This document shows positions 1-8,099 of a stretch of 64,000 nt of DNA, in pieces. The position numbers were made by a program, and so were the translations under genes. The DNA comes from Labedella populi (GTDB taxonomy: Bacteria; Actinomycetota; Actinomycetes; Actinomycetales; Microbacteriaceae). The number at the start of each line of letters is the position of its first letter. The first letter of the stretch is position 1. The notes below the pieces were generated by a model, which was given only the letters and a program-made list of their open reading frames with translations, had not been told where the DNA came from and searched no databases. The stretch spans positions 1,116,001-1,180,000 of the forward strand of contig NZ_RZNC01000001.1 in NCBI RefSeq assembly GCF_004078655.1. Reading direction: 5' to 3'.

Positions 1-363
1 CGGCGCATCGGCGTTCTCGTCGACCACCTCGTCGAGGGCTCGAAGGAGAGCCGGATCGCCGCGCAGGCCGTGAAGCCCGCCTACCGCGATCACGTCCTCA
101 TCGTCGGGCACCCCTTCATCGACGTGTGGCAAGCGGTGAAGCCCTCGAGCCTCGGTATCCGCGCGTGGCCGACGATCCCGCGCGGCATCGAGTGGAAGAA
201 GGGCATCTGCCAGGCGTTCGGTTGGCCGCACGAGACGCAAGCGGACATCGCGCGGGCCTGGCAGCGCATCCTCTCCCGCGTGAACGGTTTCGGCGACCTC
301 GAGCCGGAACTCCTCGGTCGTGTCGAGCAGCTCATCGACTTCGTCACGGAACCGACCGCCTGA
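1..363 (+). CDS. DUF3097 family protein, 3' part only
   Basis: The reading frame is open from the first base of the window and stops at 361-363, giving about 120 C-terminal residues; the start lies outside. The text resembles the C-terminal half of actinobacterial DUF3097 proteins, with a GVLVDHLVEGSKE segment near the start and a HPFIDVWQAVKP segment around residue 38. The function of this family is not established. No signal peptide or membrane segment is visible in this part. A short direct-repeat array begins right at its stop codon. The family assignment is from memory of the family, not from a search. Confidence 0.75.
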   Translation, partial: RRIGVLVDHLVEGSKESRIAAQAVKPAYRDHVLIVGHPFIDVWQAVKPSSLGIRAWPTIPRGIEWKKGICQAFGWPHETQADIARAWQRILSRVNGFGDLEPELLGRVEQLIDFVTEPTA

Positions 364-425
364 GCACGCCGACTGAGCACGCCGACTGAGTCGCCGATTG
401 GGCACGCCGACTGAGTCGCCGATTG
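361..425. repeat. short direct repeats after the DUF3097 stop
   Basis: TGAGCACGCCGAC occurs twice head to tail from the stop codon (361-373 and 374-386). A related TGAGTCGCCGATTG occurs at 387-400 and again at 412-425. The array begins on the TGA stop, so copy-number change would alter only the 3' end and the intergenic spacing. Confidence 0.8.
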
Positions 426-445
426 AACCGGCGCGGTTCCACCCC

Positions 446-474
446 CTGACACCGGCCGTGCCGCTCGCTAGGCT
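446..474 (+). promoter_or_regulatory. likely promoter of the SGNH acyltransferase
   Basis: CTGACA at 446-451 and TAGGCT at 469-474 are separated by 17 bases, a good fit to an actinobacterial primary-sigma promoter. The GTG start at 499 follows a GTGAGGGG ribosome-binding stretch. Confidence 0.5.
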
Positions 475-498
475 GCCCGGGACGAGTGAGGGGTACCG

Positions 499-2541
499 GT
501 GGCGGAGCGGCGATCGAGCGCGCACGAGCGTGCGGGGTTCCGCGGCGACATCACGGGGCTGCGTTCGCTCGCGGTCGTGCCGGTCGTCGCCTTCCACGCC
601 GGTGTCGCGGCCCTGCCGGGCGGCTTCGTCGGCGTCGACGTCTTCTATGTGATCAGCGGTTTCCTCATCACGACGATCCTCGTGCGGGAACTCGAGGCGA
701 CCGGTTCGGTGCGCTTGGCGGCCTTCTGGACGAAACGGCTGCGGCGACTCGCCCCGGTGCTCGCCGTCGTCGTGGTCGTGACACTGTGCGCGTCTCTCGT
801 CGTCCTGTCTCCCGTGCGTTGGACGGTGGTGGGACTCGACGGCCTCGCCGCACTGCTGTCGGTCTCGAACATCGTCTTCGCCTCTCGCGCGACCGACTAC
901 TTCGCCGACGGACTCGTGCCGAGCCCCTTCCTCCACACGTGGTCGCTCGGCGTGGAGGAGCAGTTCTATCTGCTGTGGCCGGTGCTCATCGTCGGTGTCG
1001 CATGGGTCGCTCGACGGGTCGGTGCGCGACCGCGGCGGGCGCTCGCCGTCGCCTTCGTCGCCCTGATCGTCTTCTCGTTCGCGCTCTCGGTCGTCTGGAC
1101 GCCGGTGGAACCGGCGTGGTCGTTCTACCTGCTGCCCACTCGTGCGTGGGAGTTCGCGATCGCGGGGCTGCTCGCGCTCGTGCCGCCCGCTCGGATCACA
1201 CGGTTCCTGCGGTCGCGCCGCGTCGCCGACGCGGTCGCGGCACTCGGCGTCGGGCTGCTCGTCGTGAGCATGCTGACGATCGACTCCGGTGCACCGTTTC
1301 CCGGAGGTATCGCCGCCCTCCCGGTGCTCGCGACGGTGCTCGTGATCGCCGGTGGCACGGCGCGCTCCGACGGCCGGGTGGCTCGCGCCCTTGCGGCACG
1401 GCCGCTGCAGTGGATCGGGACGGTGTCCTACTCCTGGTACCTCTGGCACTGGCCGTTCATCGTCCTCGCCGCCGTCGCGTTCCCGACCCGGTCGGACGCG
1501 GGCGCGCTCGCCGTGGGCTGCGTTGCGGGTGTCGCCTCTCTGGGCGCCGCGGCGCTGTCGTACCGGTTCATCGAGTCTCCCGTGCGGTTCCAGCCGACGC
1601 TCGTGGCCTCGCCACGCCGGACCGTCGCCACGGTCGGAGCGGTGACGGTCGCTGCGATCATCGCCGCCGGCGGGGTCGCGGGCGGGGGAGCGTCGGTCGT
1701 CGCGCTCGAGCCGTACCGCACCTACGCTGCGGCGCTCGCCGACGTCCCGGATCAGTCGTGCGCTCGGGAGCGCGGGTCGCAGAGGGGTCCCGTCGTGTGC
1801 GAGCTCGGTGACGTCGGCGCCGACCGCACGGTCATGCTCGTCGGTGACTCGCACGCCGGACACTGGAAGGACGCGTTGGCCGAGGCCGCGGAACGGGCGG
1901 GCGTCCGGCTCGTCGTGAGGTGGCGCTCGTCGTGCCCCGCCATCCCCGTCGCGCTGCTCGACACGCACGGTTCCCCCGACGAGGAGTGCCGTCGCTTCCA
2001 GGACGACACCGTCGCCCTCGTGGGAGAGGTGCGCCCGGACGCCGTCGTGCTCGCGCAATCCGCCGCCTACGGCTCGCGGCTCCTCGCGCCGGACGGTCGG
2101 CGCCTCGATGCGGAGGACGACCGGCGCGCAGCCTGGTCGTCCGCGCTCGACGAGTTCCTCGGGGCGGTGGAGGCTACCGGTGCGCGCCCGGGCGTCGTCG
2201 TGGACAATCCCCGCCTCGACTTCGACCCGATCGAGTGCGTCGCGCGCACCGCCCCCCTCCCCGGACCGGGAGTCGAGGCTGACTCCGACCGCTCGTGCTC
2301 GGCCGAGCGCTCCGACGCGCTCCGGGGGGTCGAGCTGCTGAACGCTGTCAGCAAGGACGTCGTCCGCGGTCGCGGCTCCGACTCCACGTTCGACGTGACC
2401 GACGACATCTGCGACGAGGAACGCTGCTACGCGACGCGTGACGGCGTCCCCGTCTTCCGTGACGGCAACCACCTCTCCGAGGTGTGGACGACGAGTCGCG
2501 CGGGCGAGCTGTGCGACTGGCTCGGCGCGCTCCTGCGCTGA
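499..2541 (+). CDS. acyltransferase 3 family protein with C-terminal SGNH domain
   Basis: This 680-residue protein is predicted to O-acylate a cell-envelope polysaccharide or glycolipid. The first ~375 residues form the multi-spanning acyltransferase-3 domain (opening RGDITGLRSLAVVPVVAFHA, with the conserved SLGVEEQFYLLWP segment). After a last membrane helix (~385-400) comes a secreted SGNH hydrolase-like domain with LVGDSHAGHW at ~446-455, which holds the catalytic Ser and Gly, and DGNHLS near residue 655, which supplies Asp and His. This is the usual OafA/OatA-like two-part layout, where the SGNH domain carries the acyl group to the external substrate. GTG at 499 is chosen because it follows a purine-rich ribosome site and directly precedes the domain. 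The substrate cannot be told from sequence. It stands alone, 132 bases before the ABC importer genes. Confidence 0.88.
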   Translation: MAERRSSAHERAGFRGDITGLRSLAVVPVVAFHAGVAALPGGFVGVDVFYVISGFLITTILVRELEATGSVRLAAFWTKRLRRLAPVLAVVVVVTLCASLVVLSPVRWTVVGLDGLAALLSVSNIVFASRATDYFADGLVPSPFLHTWSLGVEEQFYLLWPVLIVGVAWVARRVGARPRRALAVAFVALIVFSFALSVVWTPVEPAWSFYLLPTRAWEFAIAGLLALVPPARITRFLRSRRVADAVAALGVGLLVVSMLTIDSGAPFPGGIAALPVLATVLVIAGGTARSDGRVARALAARPLQWIGTVSYSWYLWHWPFIVLAAVAFPTRSDAGALAVGCVAGVASLGAAALSYRFIESPVRFQPTLVASPRRTVATVGAVTVAAIIAAGGVAGGGASVVALEPYRTYAAALADVPDQSCARERGSQRGPVVCELGDVGADRTVMLVGDSHAGHWKDALAEAAERAGVRLVVRWRSSCPAIPVALLDTHGSPDEECRRFQDDTVALVGEVRPDAVVLAQSAAYGSRLLAPDGRRLDAEDDRRAAWSSALDEFLGAVEATGARPGVVVDNPRLDFDPIECVARTAPLPGPGVEADSDRSCSAERSDALRGVELLNAVSKDVVRGRGSDSTFDVTDDICDEERCYATRDGVPVFRDGNHLSEVWTTSRAGELCDWLGALLR

Positions 2542-2673
2542 ACACGCGCTGACCCATCCGGTCGGAGGAGCGACACGATCCGTTCACCTGAGCGTCGCCG
2601 TCGCATCACGTCGCCGTCTTAACCTCCGGGTGGCAACCGAGTCCGACCCGTCCTCGGTGCACCACGAGAGGAA

Positions 2674-3801
2674 ATGATGTCCACACGTCGAGGAATCGCC
2701 GCGCTCGCGGCGGCCGCGTCCATCACCCTGCTCCTCGGAGCATGCTCGTCCGGCCAGGCCGACGCCGACTCCGCGTCGTCGACCGATGCCGCGACGGCGA
2801 CGAGCCTCGCCGATTTCGGTTCGCTCGAAGACCTCGAAGCCGCAGCGAAGGCCGAGGGACAGCTCAACGTCATCGCGCTGCCGCGCGACTGGGCCAACTA
2901 CGGCGCCGTCCTCGACGCGTTCGCCGCGAAGTACCCCGAGATCACGATCAACGAGGCGTCGCCCGACGCCTCGAGCGCTGAGGAGATCCAGGCCGCCGAG
3001 ACGAACGAGGGCCTCGACACGGCGCCCGACGTCTTCGACCTCGGCCTCACGGTCGCGCTCGAGAACACGGACATGTTCGCCGAGTACAAGGTGGAGCAGT
3101 GGGACGCCATCCCGGACGAGCTCAAGGATCCCGACGGCCTCTTCACCGGTGACTACGGCGGGTACATGTCGATCGGGTACGACTCCTCGAAGTTCGAGGA
3201 GCCCGAGGCACTCGAGGACCTGCTCGGCGACGAGTACCGCGGCTCGGTGGCGATCAACGGCGACCCCACGCAAGCGGGCGCGGCCTTCGCCGCCGTCGGT
3301 CTCGCGACCGTGCAGAACGGCGGAGACCTCGACGACTTCGGCCCCGGCATCGACTTCTTCTCCGACTTGAACGCCGCGGGCAACATGCTGAAGCTCGACG
3401 TCACGAGCGCGACGGTCGCCTCGGGCGAGACTCCCGTCGTCTTCGACTGGGACTACCTCAACGTCACGCACTCGGCGGACAACCCCGACTGGAAGGTCAA
3501 GATCCTCCCGGGCACCGGCTACGCGGGCTACTACAACCAGGCCGTGAACAAGGACGCGCCGCACCCTGCGGCCGCGCGCCTCTGGCAGGAGTTCCTCTAC
3601 AGCGACGAGTCGCAGAACCTGTGGCTCGCCGGCGGAGCGCGCCCCGTCCTCGCCGACGCGATGGCCGAGGCCGGCACGATCGACGAGGAGCTCTTCGAGG
3701 CCCTCCCCGAGGCTCCCACCGAGGTCGTCGTCCCGACGTCCGACCAGAGCGCCGCTGCCGGTGAGCTTCTCGGCAGCGAGTGGGCCGCAGCGGTCGGCTA
3801 A
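2674..3801 (+). CDS. ABC transporter substrate-binding lipoprotein
   Basis: A 375-residue extracellular solute-binding protein. It begins with a lipoprotein signal peptide ending in LLLGAC, so Cys24 should be lipidated and anchor it outside the membrane. The mature part has the type II periplasmic-binding fold seen in polyamine, iron and 2-aminoethylphosphonate binders, including a DVFDLGLTVA region and a WDYLNVTHSAD region. It is first in a four-gene unit with two permeases and an ATPase, so it is the recognition component. Two adjacent ATG codons (2674, 2677) are possible; GAGAGGA just upstream is rather close to the first. The substrate is unresolved: a Pot-like or Fbp/Phn-like compound is plausible. 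Confidence 0.85.
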   Translation: MMSTRRGIAALAAAASITLLLGACSSGQADADSASSTDAATATSLADFGSLEDLEAAAKAEGQLNVIALPRDWANYGAVLDAFAAKYPEITINEASPDASSAEEIQAAETNEGLDTAPDVFDLGLTVALENTDMFAEYKVEQWDAIPDELKDPDGLFTGDYGGYMSIGYDSSKFEEPEALEDLLGDEYRGSVAINGDPTQAGAAFAAVGLATVQNGGDLDDFGPGIDFFSDLNAAGNMLKLDVTSATVASGETPVVFDWDYLNVTHSADNPDWKVKILPGTGYAGYYNQAVNKDAPHPAAARLWQEFLYSDESQNLWLAGGARPVLADAMAEAGTIDEELFEALPEAPTEVVVPTSDQSAAAGELLGSEWAAAVG

Positions 3802-3810
3802 GTCACTTTC

Positions 3811-4716
3811 GTGGCGACAGCAGTACACGAGCGCGTCGGCGTCGTCGACTCCGGTCGACGGCGCCGGCGCGCCCCCGCCCCGGCAGTCCTCGGGCTGCTC
3901 CCGTTCGGCGCCTACATCGCCGTGTTCCTCGCCCTCCCGACGGGCATCGCCCTCGCGAGCGGCTTCTTCACCGCCGACGGCGCGATGACCCTCGACAACC
4001 TGTCGGCGCTCGCCGACCCGGTGATCCTGTCGACGTTCTGGAACTCCATCTGGCTCTCGTTCCTCACCGCGATCATCGGTGCGGTCGTCGGCGCCGCCCT
4101 CAGCTATGCGATGCTCGGCTTCCCCGAGGGCGGCCGCGCCCGCGCGATCGTCGACGCCGCGAGCGGCGTGCTCGCCCAGTTCGGTGGTGTCATGCTCGCG
4201 TTCGCGTTCATCGCGACGATCGGTCTGCAGGGCGTCGTCACGCTCCTGCTGCGTGACGCGTTCGGCATCGACATCTTTGCCGACGGCGCGTGGATCTACG
4301 AGCTGCCCGGACTCGTCCTCCCGTACGTCTACTTCCAGGTGCCGCTCATGGTCATCACGTTCCTCCCGGCGCTCGCGGGCATCAAGCCCCAGTGGATGGA
4401 GGCGACGCTGACCCTCGGGGGAACCGCTGGCACGTTCTGGCGCAAGGTCGGCATCCCCGTGCTCGCGCCGTCGTTCCTCGCGAGTTTCCTCCTCCTCGTC
4501 GCGAACGCGTTCTCCTCCTACGCGACGGCCGCGGCCCTCTCGAGCCAGGGCTCCTCGATCGTGCCGCTGCAGATCCGCACGGCGCTCACGAGTGAGACGG
4601 TGCTCGGCCGGGAGAACGTCGCGGGTGTGCTCGCCCTCGGCATGATCGTCATCATGGCGCTCGTCATGGCCGCGTACGCGCTCGTGCAGAGGAGGGCCGC
4701 CCGATGGCAGTCGTGA
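3811..4716 (+). CDS. ABC transporter permease (first of two)
   Basis: A 301-residue inner-membrane permease of the binding-protein-dependent transport family with about six membrane helices. The EAA-type loop that docks on the ATPase appears around residues 185-215 (MEATLTLGGTAGTFWRKVG). It starts at GTG 3811, nine bases after the stop of the binding protein, and its last 13 bases overlap the second permease, so the genes are clearly one unit. It corresponds to PotB-like permeases by order. The basic segment RRRRRAPAPA before the first helix fits a cytoplasmic N terminus. Confidence 0.85.
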   Translation: MATAVHERVGVVDSGRRRRRAPAPAVLGLLPFGAYIAVFLALPTGIALASGFFTADGAMTLDNLSALADPVILSTFWNSIWLSFLTAIIGAVVGAALSYAMLGFPEGGRARAIVDAASGVLAQFGGVMLAFAFIATIGLQGVVTLLLRDAFGIDIFADGAWIYELPGLVLPYVYFQVPLMVITFLPALAGIKPQWMEATLTLGGTAGTFWRKVGIPVLAPSFLASFLLLVANAFSSYATAAALSSQGSSIVPLQIRTALTSETVLGRENVAGVLALGMIVIMALVMAAYALVQRRAARWQS

Positions 4717-5639
4717 ACGGGTCAGGCGTGAACCAGTCAGGCGTGAGCCGGGCAGGCGCGAACCTGTCAGGCGCGAACCTGTCAGGCGCGAACCGGTCGG
4801 GCGTGAGCGGGTCAGGCGTGAGCCGCTCGGGCATCGCGCCCCGCCCCGTCACGACGTGGGTCATCCTGGGTGTCGTCGGCCTCGTCTTCCTCATCCCCAT
4901 CGTGTCGATGATCGAGTTCACCCTCCGCGGTGCAGACGGCGGCTACGATTTTCGGCACTGGGCGGCCCTCGTCGACCCCGCGAACGCGGGGAAGTACGCG
5001 CCCATCTGGCGCGGCCTGCAGGGTTCGCTCGTCCTCAGCATCACGACGGTCGCGATCGTGCTGTTCCTGCTCGCGCCGACGATGATCCTCGTGACCTTGC
5101 GGTTCCCCGCGTTGCGGCGTCCGCTCGAGTTCCTCTGCCTGCTGCCGCTCTCCATTCCCGCGATCGTGCTCGTCGTGGGGCTCTCGCCCATCTATCTGAC
5201 GATCGGACGCAGCGTCGGGACGGGCGTCTGGACCCTCGCCTTCGCGTACGGCGTCACGGTACTGCCGTACGCGTACCGCGCCATCCAGGCGAATCTCGAC
5301 GCGATCGACGTCCGCACCCTCACGGAGGCCGCGCGCTCGCTCGGCGCCGGCTGGGGGAGCGTGCTCCTGAAGGTGCTCGCCCCGAACCTGCGCGTCGGGC
5401 TGCTCTCGGCGTCGCTCATCTCCGTCGCCGTCGTGCTCGGTGAGTTCACGATCGCCTCACTCCTCAACCGGCAGAACCTCCAGACGGCGCTCTTCATCGT
5501 CAACAAGCAGGACCCGTACGTCGCCGTCATCCTCGCCCTGCTCGCGCTGCTCTTCGCTTTCCTGTTGCTTCTCGCGATCGGGCGGGTCGGCACCGCTGCG
5601 GCACTCCGACGCACCACCCCGAAGAAGGACCCGACATGA
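4704..5639 (+). CDS. ABC transporter permease (second) with repetitive N-terminal tail
   Basis: A 311-residue permease. Residues ~50-305 hold about six membrane helices and an EAA-type loop (LTEAARSLGAGWGSVLLKV) for contact with the ATPase. It corresponds to PotC-like permeases by order. Unusually, residues ~5-47 before the first helix are an imperfect five-residue repeat of the form SGANL/SGVSR, encoded by 15-base tandem repeats; permeases of this family normally start just before the first helix. GTG codons inside the repeat (for example 4728) could also serve as starts, so the tail may be partly untranslated. ATG 4704 is preceded by GGAGGG. It overlaps the first permease by 13 bases and the ATPase by 4. 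Confidence 0.82.
   Translation: MAVVNGSGVNQSGVSRAGANLSGANLSGANRSGVSGSGVSRSGIAPRPVTTWVILGVVGLVFLIPIVSMIEFTLRGADGGYDFRHWAALVDPANAGKYAPIWRGLQGSLVLSITTVAIVLFLLAPTMILVTLRFPALRRPLEFLCLLPLSIPAIVLVVGLSPIYLTIGRSVGTGVWTLAFAYGVTVLPYAYRAIQANLDAIDVRTLTEAARSLGAGWGSVLLKVLAPNLRVGLLSASLISVAVVLGEFTIASLLNRQNLQTALFIVNKQDPYVAVILALLALLFAFLLLLAIGRVGTAAALRRTTPKKDPT
4721..4825 (+). repeat. 15-bp tandem repeat, seven units, in the permease start
   Basis: Seven consecutive 15-base units of the form GTCAGGCGTGAACCA/GTCAGGCGCGAACCT fill 4721-4825, and an eighth is degenerate. They encode SGVNQ, SGVSR, AGANL, SGANL, SGANR, SGVSG, SGVSR. The unit length is a multiple of three, so gain or loss keeps the frame. The text superficially resembles a pentapeptide-repeat pattern (A-N-L), but seven units are too few for that fold. 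Confidence 0.9.
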
Positions 5640-5680
5640 CCAACGCCGACATGACCGACGCCGACATGACCGACGCCGGC
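5636..5680 (+). repeat. 15-bp tandem repeat carrying three in-frame ATG codons
   Basis: Three units of ATGACCGACGCCGAC (the first with ACCAAC, the third ending GGC) lie head to tail from the start codon. Each begins with ATG in the frame of the ATPase gene, so the array multiplies potential start sites. Confidence 0.88.
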
Positions 5681-6784
5681 ATCACCCGCACCAACTCTGC
5701 TCCCGAGTCCGGCGCCACGATGCGCACGACGGGGTCGAACCCGCTCGTGGCCTCGGGTGTCGACGGCGCGAGCGTCTCGTTCCGCGGCGTCGTGAAGGAG
5801 TACGGCGGCCATCGCGTGCTGCACGAACTCGACCTCGACATCGCCGCGGGGGAGTTCGTCTCGCTCCTCGGCCCGTCGGGCTGCGGGAAGACGACGGCGC
5901 TGCGTGTGCTCGCGGGGCTCGAGAGCCCCGAGGGCGGTGTCGTGCGCATCGGCGGCACCGATGTCTCGAACGTGCCGACGAACAAGCGCGACCTCGGCAT
6001 GGTCTTCCAGGCCTACTCGTTGTTCCCGCACCTCACGGCGCTCGAGAACACGATGTTCGGGCTCGGGATGCGCAAGGTGAAGAAGGCCGAGGCGCGCGAG
6101 CGGGCGCTCGCCGCGCTCGAGCTCGTGGGCTTGCAGGCGTTCGGTGATCGGTACCCGGCGCAACTCTCGGGCGGACAGCAGCAACGCGTCGCGCTCGCGC
6201 GGGCACTCGTGACCGAGCCGCGCGTCCTGCTCCTCGACGAGCCGCTCTCCGCGCTCGACGCGAAGGTGCGCGTGCAACTGCGGGACGAGATCCGGCGCAT
6301 CCAGTTGCGGCTCGCGATCACGACGGTGTTCGTGACGCACGATCAGGAGGAGGCGCTCGCCGTCTCCGATCGCATCGCCGTGATGAACGCCGGTCGCATC
6401 GAGCAGATCGGGTCGCCGGAAGACCTCTACCGTGATCCGGCGACGACGTTCGTGGCCGACTTCGTGGGTCTCTCGAGTGTCGTTCCGGCGACGGCCGCGC
6501 GGGGAGCGGTGACGATCTTCGGGTCGTCGCTCCCGATGCGGTCGCCGCGGGCCGACGGCGAGGTCGAGGTCCTGCTCCGCCCGGAGAACGTGCGCATCGC
6601 GACGGACGGCCGGGGCGAGCGGGCGACGGTGCTCGAGAGCACCTTCCTCGGTTCGCTGCGCCGCACGCGACTGCGGACGGACGACGGCCTCACCATCCGC
6701 ATGCAGCACGCGGCGGACGAGCGTCTCGCCTTCGGCGACGTCATCCAGATCGAGGTCGCCGCTGACGCGGTCGCCGTGCGCTGA
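5636..6784 (+). CDS. ABC transporter ATP-binding protein
   Basis: A 382-residue cytoplasmic ATPase that energises the importer. Walker A GPSGCGKTT lies at ~79-87, the Q-loop VFQAYSLFPH follows, the signature LSGGQQQR is at ~177-184, Walker B LLLDEP at ~199-204, and the switch His is in VFVTHDQEEA. After the nucleotide-binding domain (to ~290) comes a C-terminal TOBE-like regulatory domain, as in PotA, FbpC and MalK. The first ~45 residues are extra: three near-identical five-residue blocks (MTNAD, MTDAD, MTDAG) from a 15-base repeat, each of the first three beginning with ATG. Which ATG is used is therefore uncertain. The domain proper begins near ASVSFRGVVKEYGG. It overlaps the second permease by four bases. 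Confidence 0.88.
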   Translation: MTNADMTDADMTDAGITRTNSAPESGATMRTTGSNPLVASGVDGASVSFRGVVKEYGGHRVLHELDLDIAAGEFVSLLGPSGCGKTTALRVLAGLESPEGGVVRIGGTDVSNVPTNKRDLGMVFQAYSLFPHLTALENTMFGLGMRKVKKAEARERALAALELVGLQAFGDRYPAQLSGGQQQRVALARALVTEPRVLLLDEPLSALDAKVRVQLRDEIRRIQLRLAITTVFVTHDQEEALAVSDRIAVMNAGRIEQIGSPEDLYRDPATTFVADFVGLSSVVPATAARGAVTIFGSSLPMRSPRADGEVEVLLRPENVRIATDGRGERATVLESTFLGSLRRTRLRTDDGLTIRMQHAADERLAFGDVIQIEVAADAVAVR

Positions 6785-6796
6785 CCCGACGCGCCC

Positions 6797-6865
6797 GGTC
6801 CCTGAGCCTGTCGAAGGGCGGCGACCACCTCGGAGCATGGTGCGCTTCGACAAGCTCAGCGACCG
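6797..6865. repeat. REP-like inverted pair
   Basis: GGTCCCTGAGCCTGTCGAAG at 6797-6816 is followed 25 bases later by the imperfect inverse CGCTTCGACAAGCTCAGCGA (6843-6862). The same core, CGACAGGCTCAGGGACC, recurs at 31861-31881 and in three copies at 32988-33041. This is the pattern of a dispersed intergenic palindromic repeat. It could also act as a terminator for the ABC unit. Confidence 0.75.
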
Positions 6866-6912
6866 TGGGGGTGCGTCCCTGAGACGGGCCGACGGACTAA
6901 CGCCGCCGTACC

Positions 6913-7419
6913 TCAGACCGCGGTGGACCGGCGCAGCCGCGCCACCGTGAAGAGCACGGCCCCCGACACGACCGCGCCGACCCCGAACCAGATCGCGGCG
7001 AGAGTGGAACCGCCCGTCACGGCGAGGCCGTCCCCGTTGCCCACAGACGCCGGCACATCGGCATCGACGACCGTGAAGGACGCGACCGCCGCGGCCCCGG
7101 AGCTGACCCCGAAGGCCGACACAGCGCACGTGCCGGTCGCGCCGTCCGGCACCGTCACCGGCGTGCTCGTGCTCCCGCCGGAGTCGGCGACATCGTCGAT
7201 CTCCACATCCGTAAGCCCGGGGCAGGAGACGACGAGCGTCACGGGTTCCCCAGCACGGAACGCTCGGTCGAATTCGACCGTGAGGACCGCTCCGGCAGCG
7301 GGCCGGCCGGTGATGGTCCCGGCGGAGACCTCTCCGGGGACGTAAGCGGAGGCCGCACTGGGAGCGGCGAGCAGGAGGGCGACGAGTACTCCGAGGCCGA
7401 TGGCGAATGTTCTGAGCAT
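6913..7419 (-). CDS. small secreted protein with LAxTG sorting signal
   Basis: A 168-residue surface protein. The signal peptide covers residues 1 to ~26 (MLRTFAIGLGVLVALLLAAP, cut after SAASA). A ~95-residue domain rich in Ala, Val, Thr and Gly follows, with the look of an Ig-like or beta-sandwich fold, and two cysteines (in VSCPG and GTCAV) that could pair. The C terminus is a sorting signal: LAVTGG, one membrane helix, then RLRR. LAxTG is the motif used by class E sortases of Actinobacteria; no sortase gene is in the window. The 8100-8633 protein has the same layout. Start ATG 7419 is the only one that gives a complete signal peptide. Its biological role is unknown. Confidence 0.72.
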   Translation of the reverse strand: MLRTFAIGLGVLVALLLAAPSAASAYVPGEVSAGTITGRPAAGAVLTVEFDRAFRAGEPVTLVVSCPGLTDVEIDDVADSGGSTSTPVTVPDGATGTCAVSAFGVSSGAAAVASFTVVDADVPASVGNGDGLAVTGGSTLAAIWFGVGAVVSGAVLFTVARLRRSTAV

Positions 7420-7576
7420 GATGTCCTTCGTGTGGCAGCGAGCGATGGGATCGCCCCCAGGAGCGGCAACGCCGAACGGGCGACACCTGCACGGTAGAGC
7501 CGGTCACGGATGAGCAGTGCTCACTCGGTCGGAGGCTGTGGAGAACCGCTCGTCAGCTGTCGAGGACACGAAAAGC

Positions 7577-7610
7577 GAGAAGGCCCCCGGACGAATCCGG
7601 GGGCGTTCTC
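7577..7610 (-). terminator. hairpin terminator after the decayed paralogue
   Basis: A 15-base stem with one mismatch (arms 7577-7591 and 7596-7610) and a four-base loop. On the minus strand it is followed by CGCTTTT. Its core GGCCCCCGGA...TCCGGGGGC is almost the same as the terminator at 8051-8081. Confidence 0.75.
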
Positions 7611-7624
7611 GTCGTGACGCGTAG

Positions 7625-8032
7625 TCACATGGTGGTGCTCAGGTCAGACGGTCGTCTTGCGACCGACGCCGCGGTCCAGGAGGAGCACGACGCCGAGGCC
7701 GCGAGGAGCGTGTAGTCGCCCACCGCGTTCGTCGGCAGCGTTACGTCGACCGAAGCGGTGCCGTCGGCCGCTGCCGCCTTCTCGAGCGAGGCGGTAGAGA
7801 TCGCGGCGCGGAACACGGCGAGCGTCGCGCCCGCGCCGTTCTTGCCGGTGAGCGTGAAGGAGACTGTCTCGTTCGGCTCGAAGCCGACGAATGACATCTC
7901 GACGGTGCCACCGGGTGAGACGACGAGCGTCTCATCGGTGGGGGCCGGCGCGTACTGGGCATTGGCGGCGGGAGACGCGAAGAATGCGACGACGGCGATA
8001 CCCGCTACGGCGAGAGCGATGGTCTTGAGACT
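7625..8032 (-). pseudogene. decayed paralogue of the LAxTG surface protein
   Basis: The frame reads a signal-peptide-like run (LKTIALAVAGIAVVAFFASP, then AANA) and a domain similar to that of the 8100-8633 protein (both have a VDVTLP or VFDVTLP strand). Two lesions are visible. No ATG, GTG or TTG exists in frame at the expected start; the coding text instead abuts the upstream gene's terminator, with no ribosome site. And after GDYT the sequence jumps, in another frame, to GLGVVLLLDRGVGRKTTV followed by a stop at 7644-7646, matching the last membrane helix of the paralogue (GLGVVLLLVRTLRR). The region in between, including the LAxTG motif, is gone. I read this as a tandem duplicate that lost its start and its anchor. 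Confidence 0.75.
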
Positions 8033-8050
8033 CGGGTCGTCCCAGACAAC

Positions 8051-8081
8051 AAAGGCCCCCGGAAGATCCGGGGGCCTTTGT
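8051..8081 (-). terminator. perfect hairpin terminator of the LAxTG gene
   Basis: A perfect 14-base stem (8051-8064 and 8068-8081) closes a three-base loop, CAAAGGCCCCCGGA...TCCGGGGGCCTTTG. It lies 18 bases after the stop of the 8100-8633 gene on the minus strand. Confidence 0.85.
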
Positions 8082-8099
8082 TGGCGGTGAAGCGGGGTA

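Noticed and set aside
90-452. Long open frames opposite or out of phase with real genes throughout the window (for example 90-452 minus, 5192-7507 minus, 41741-45409 minus, 52945-54870 minus)
   Set aside because: They are Arg/Pro/Ala- or Val/Leu/Asp-rich shadows caused by high GC; they overlap strong genes and contain no recognisable domains.
4721-4825. True pentapeptide-repeat protein domain at the permease start
   Set aside because: Only seven units with inconsistent central residues; too short for a beta-helix, better explained by a DNA tandem repeat.
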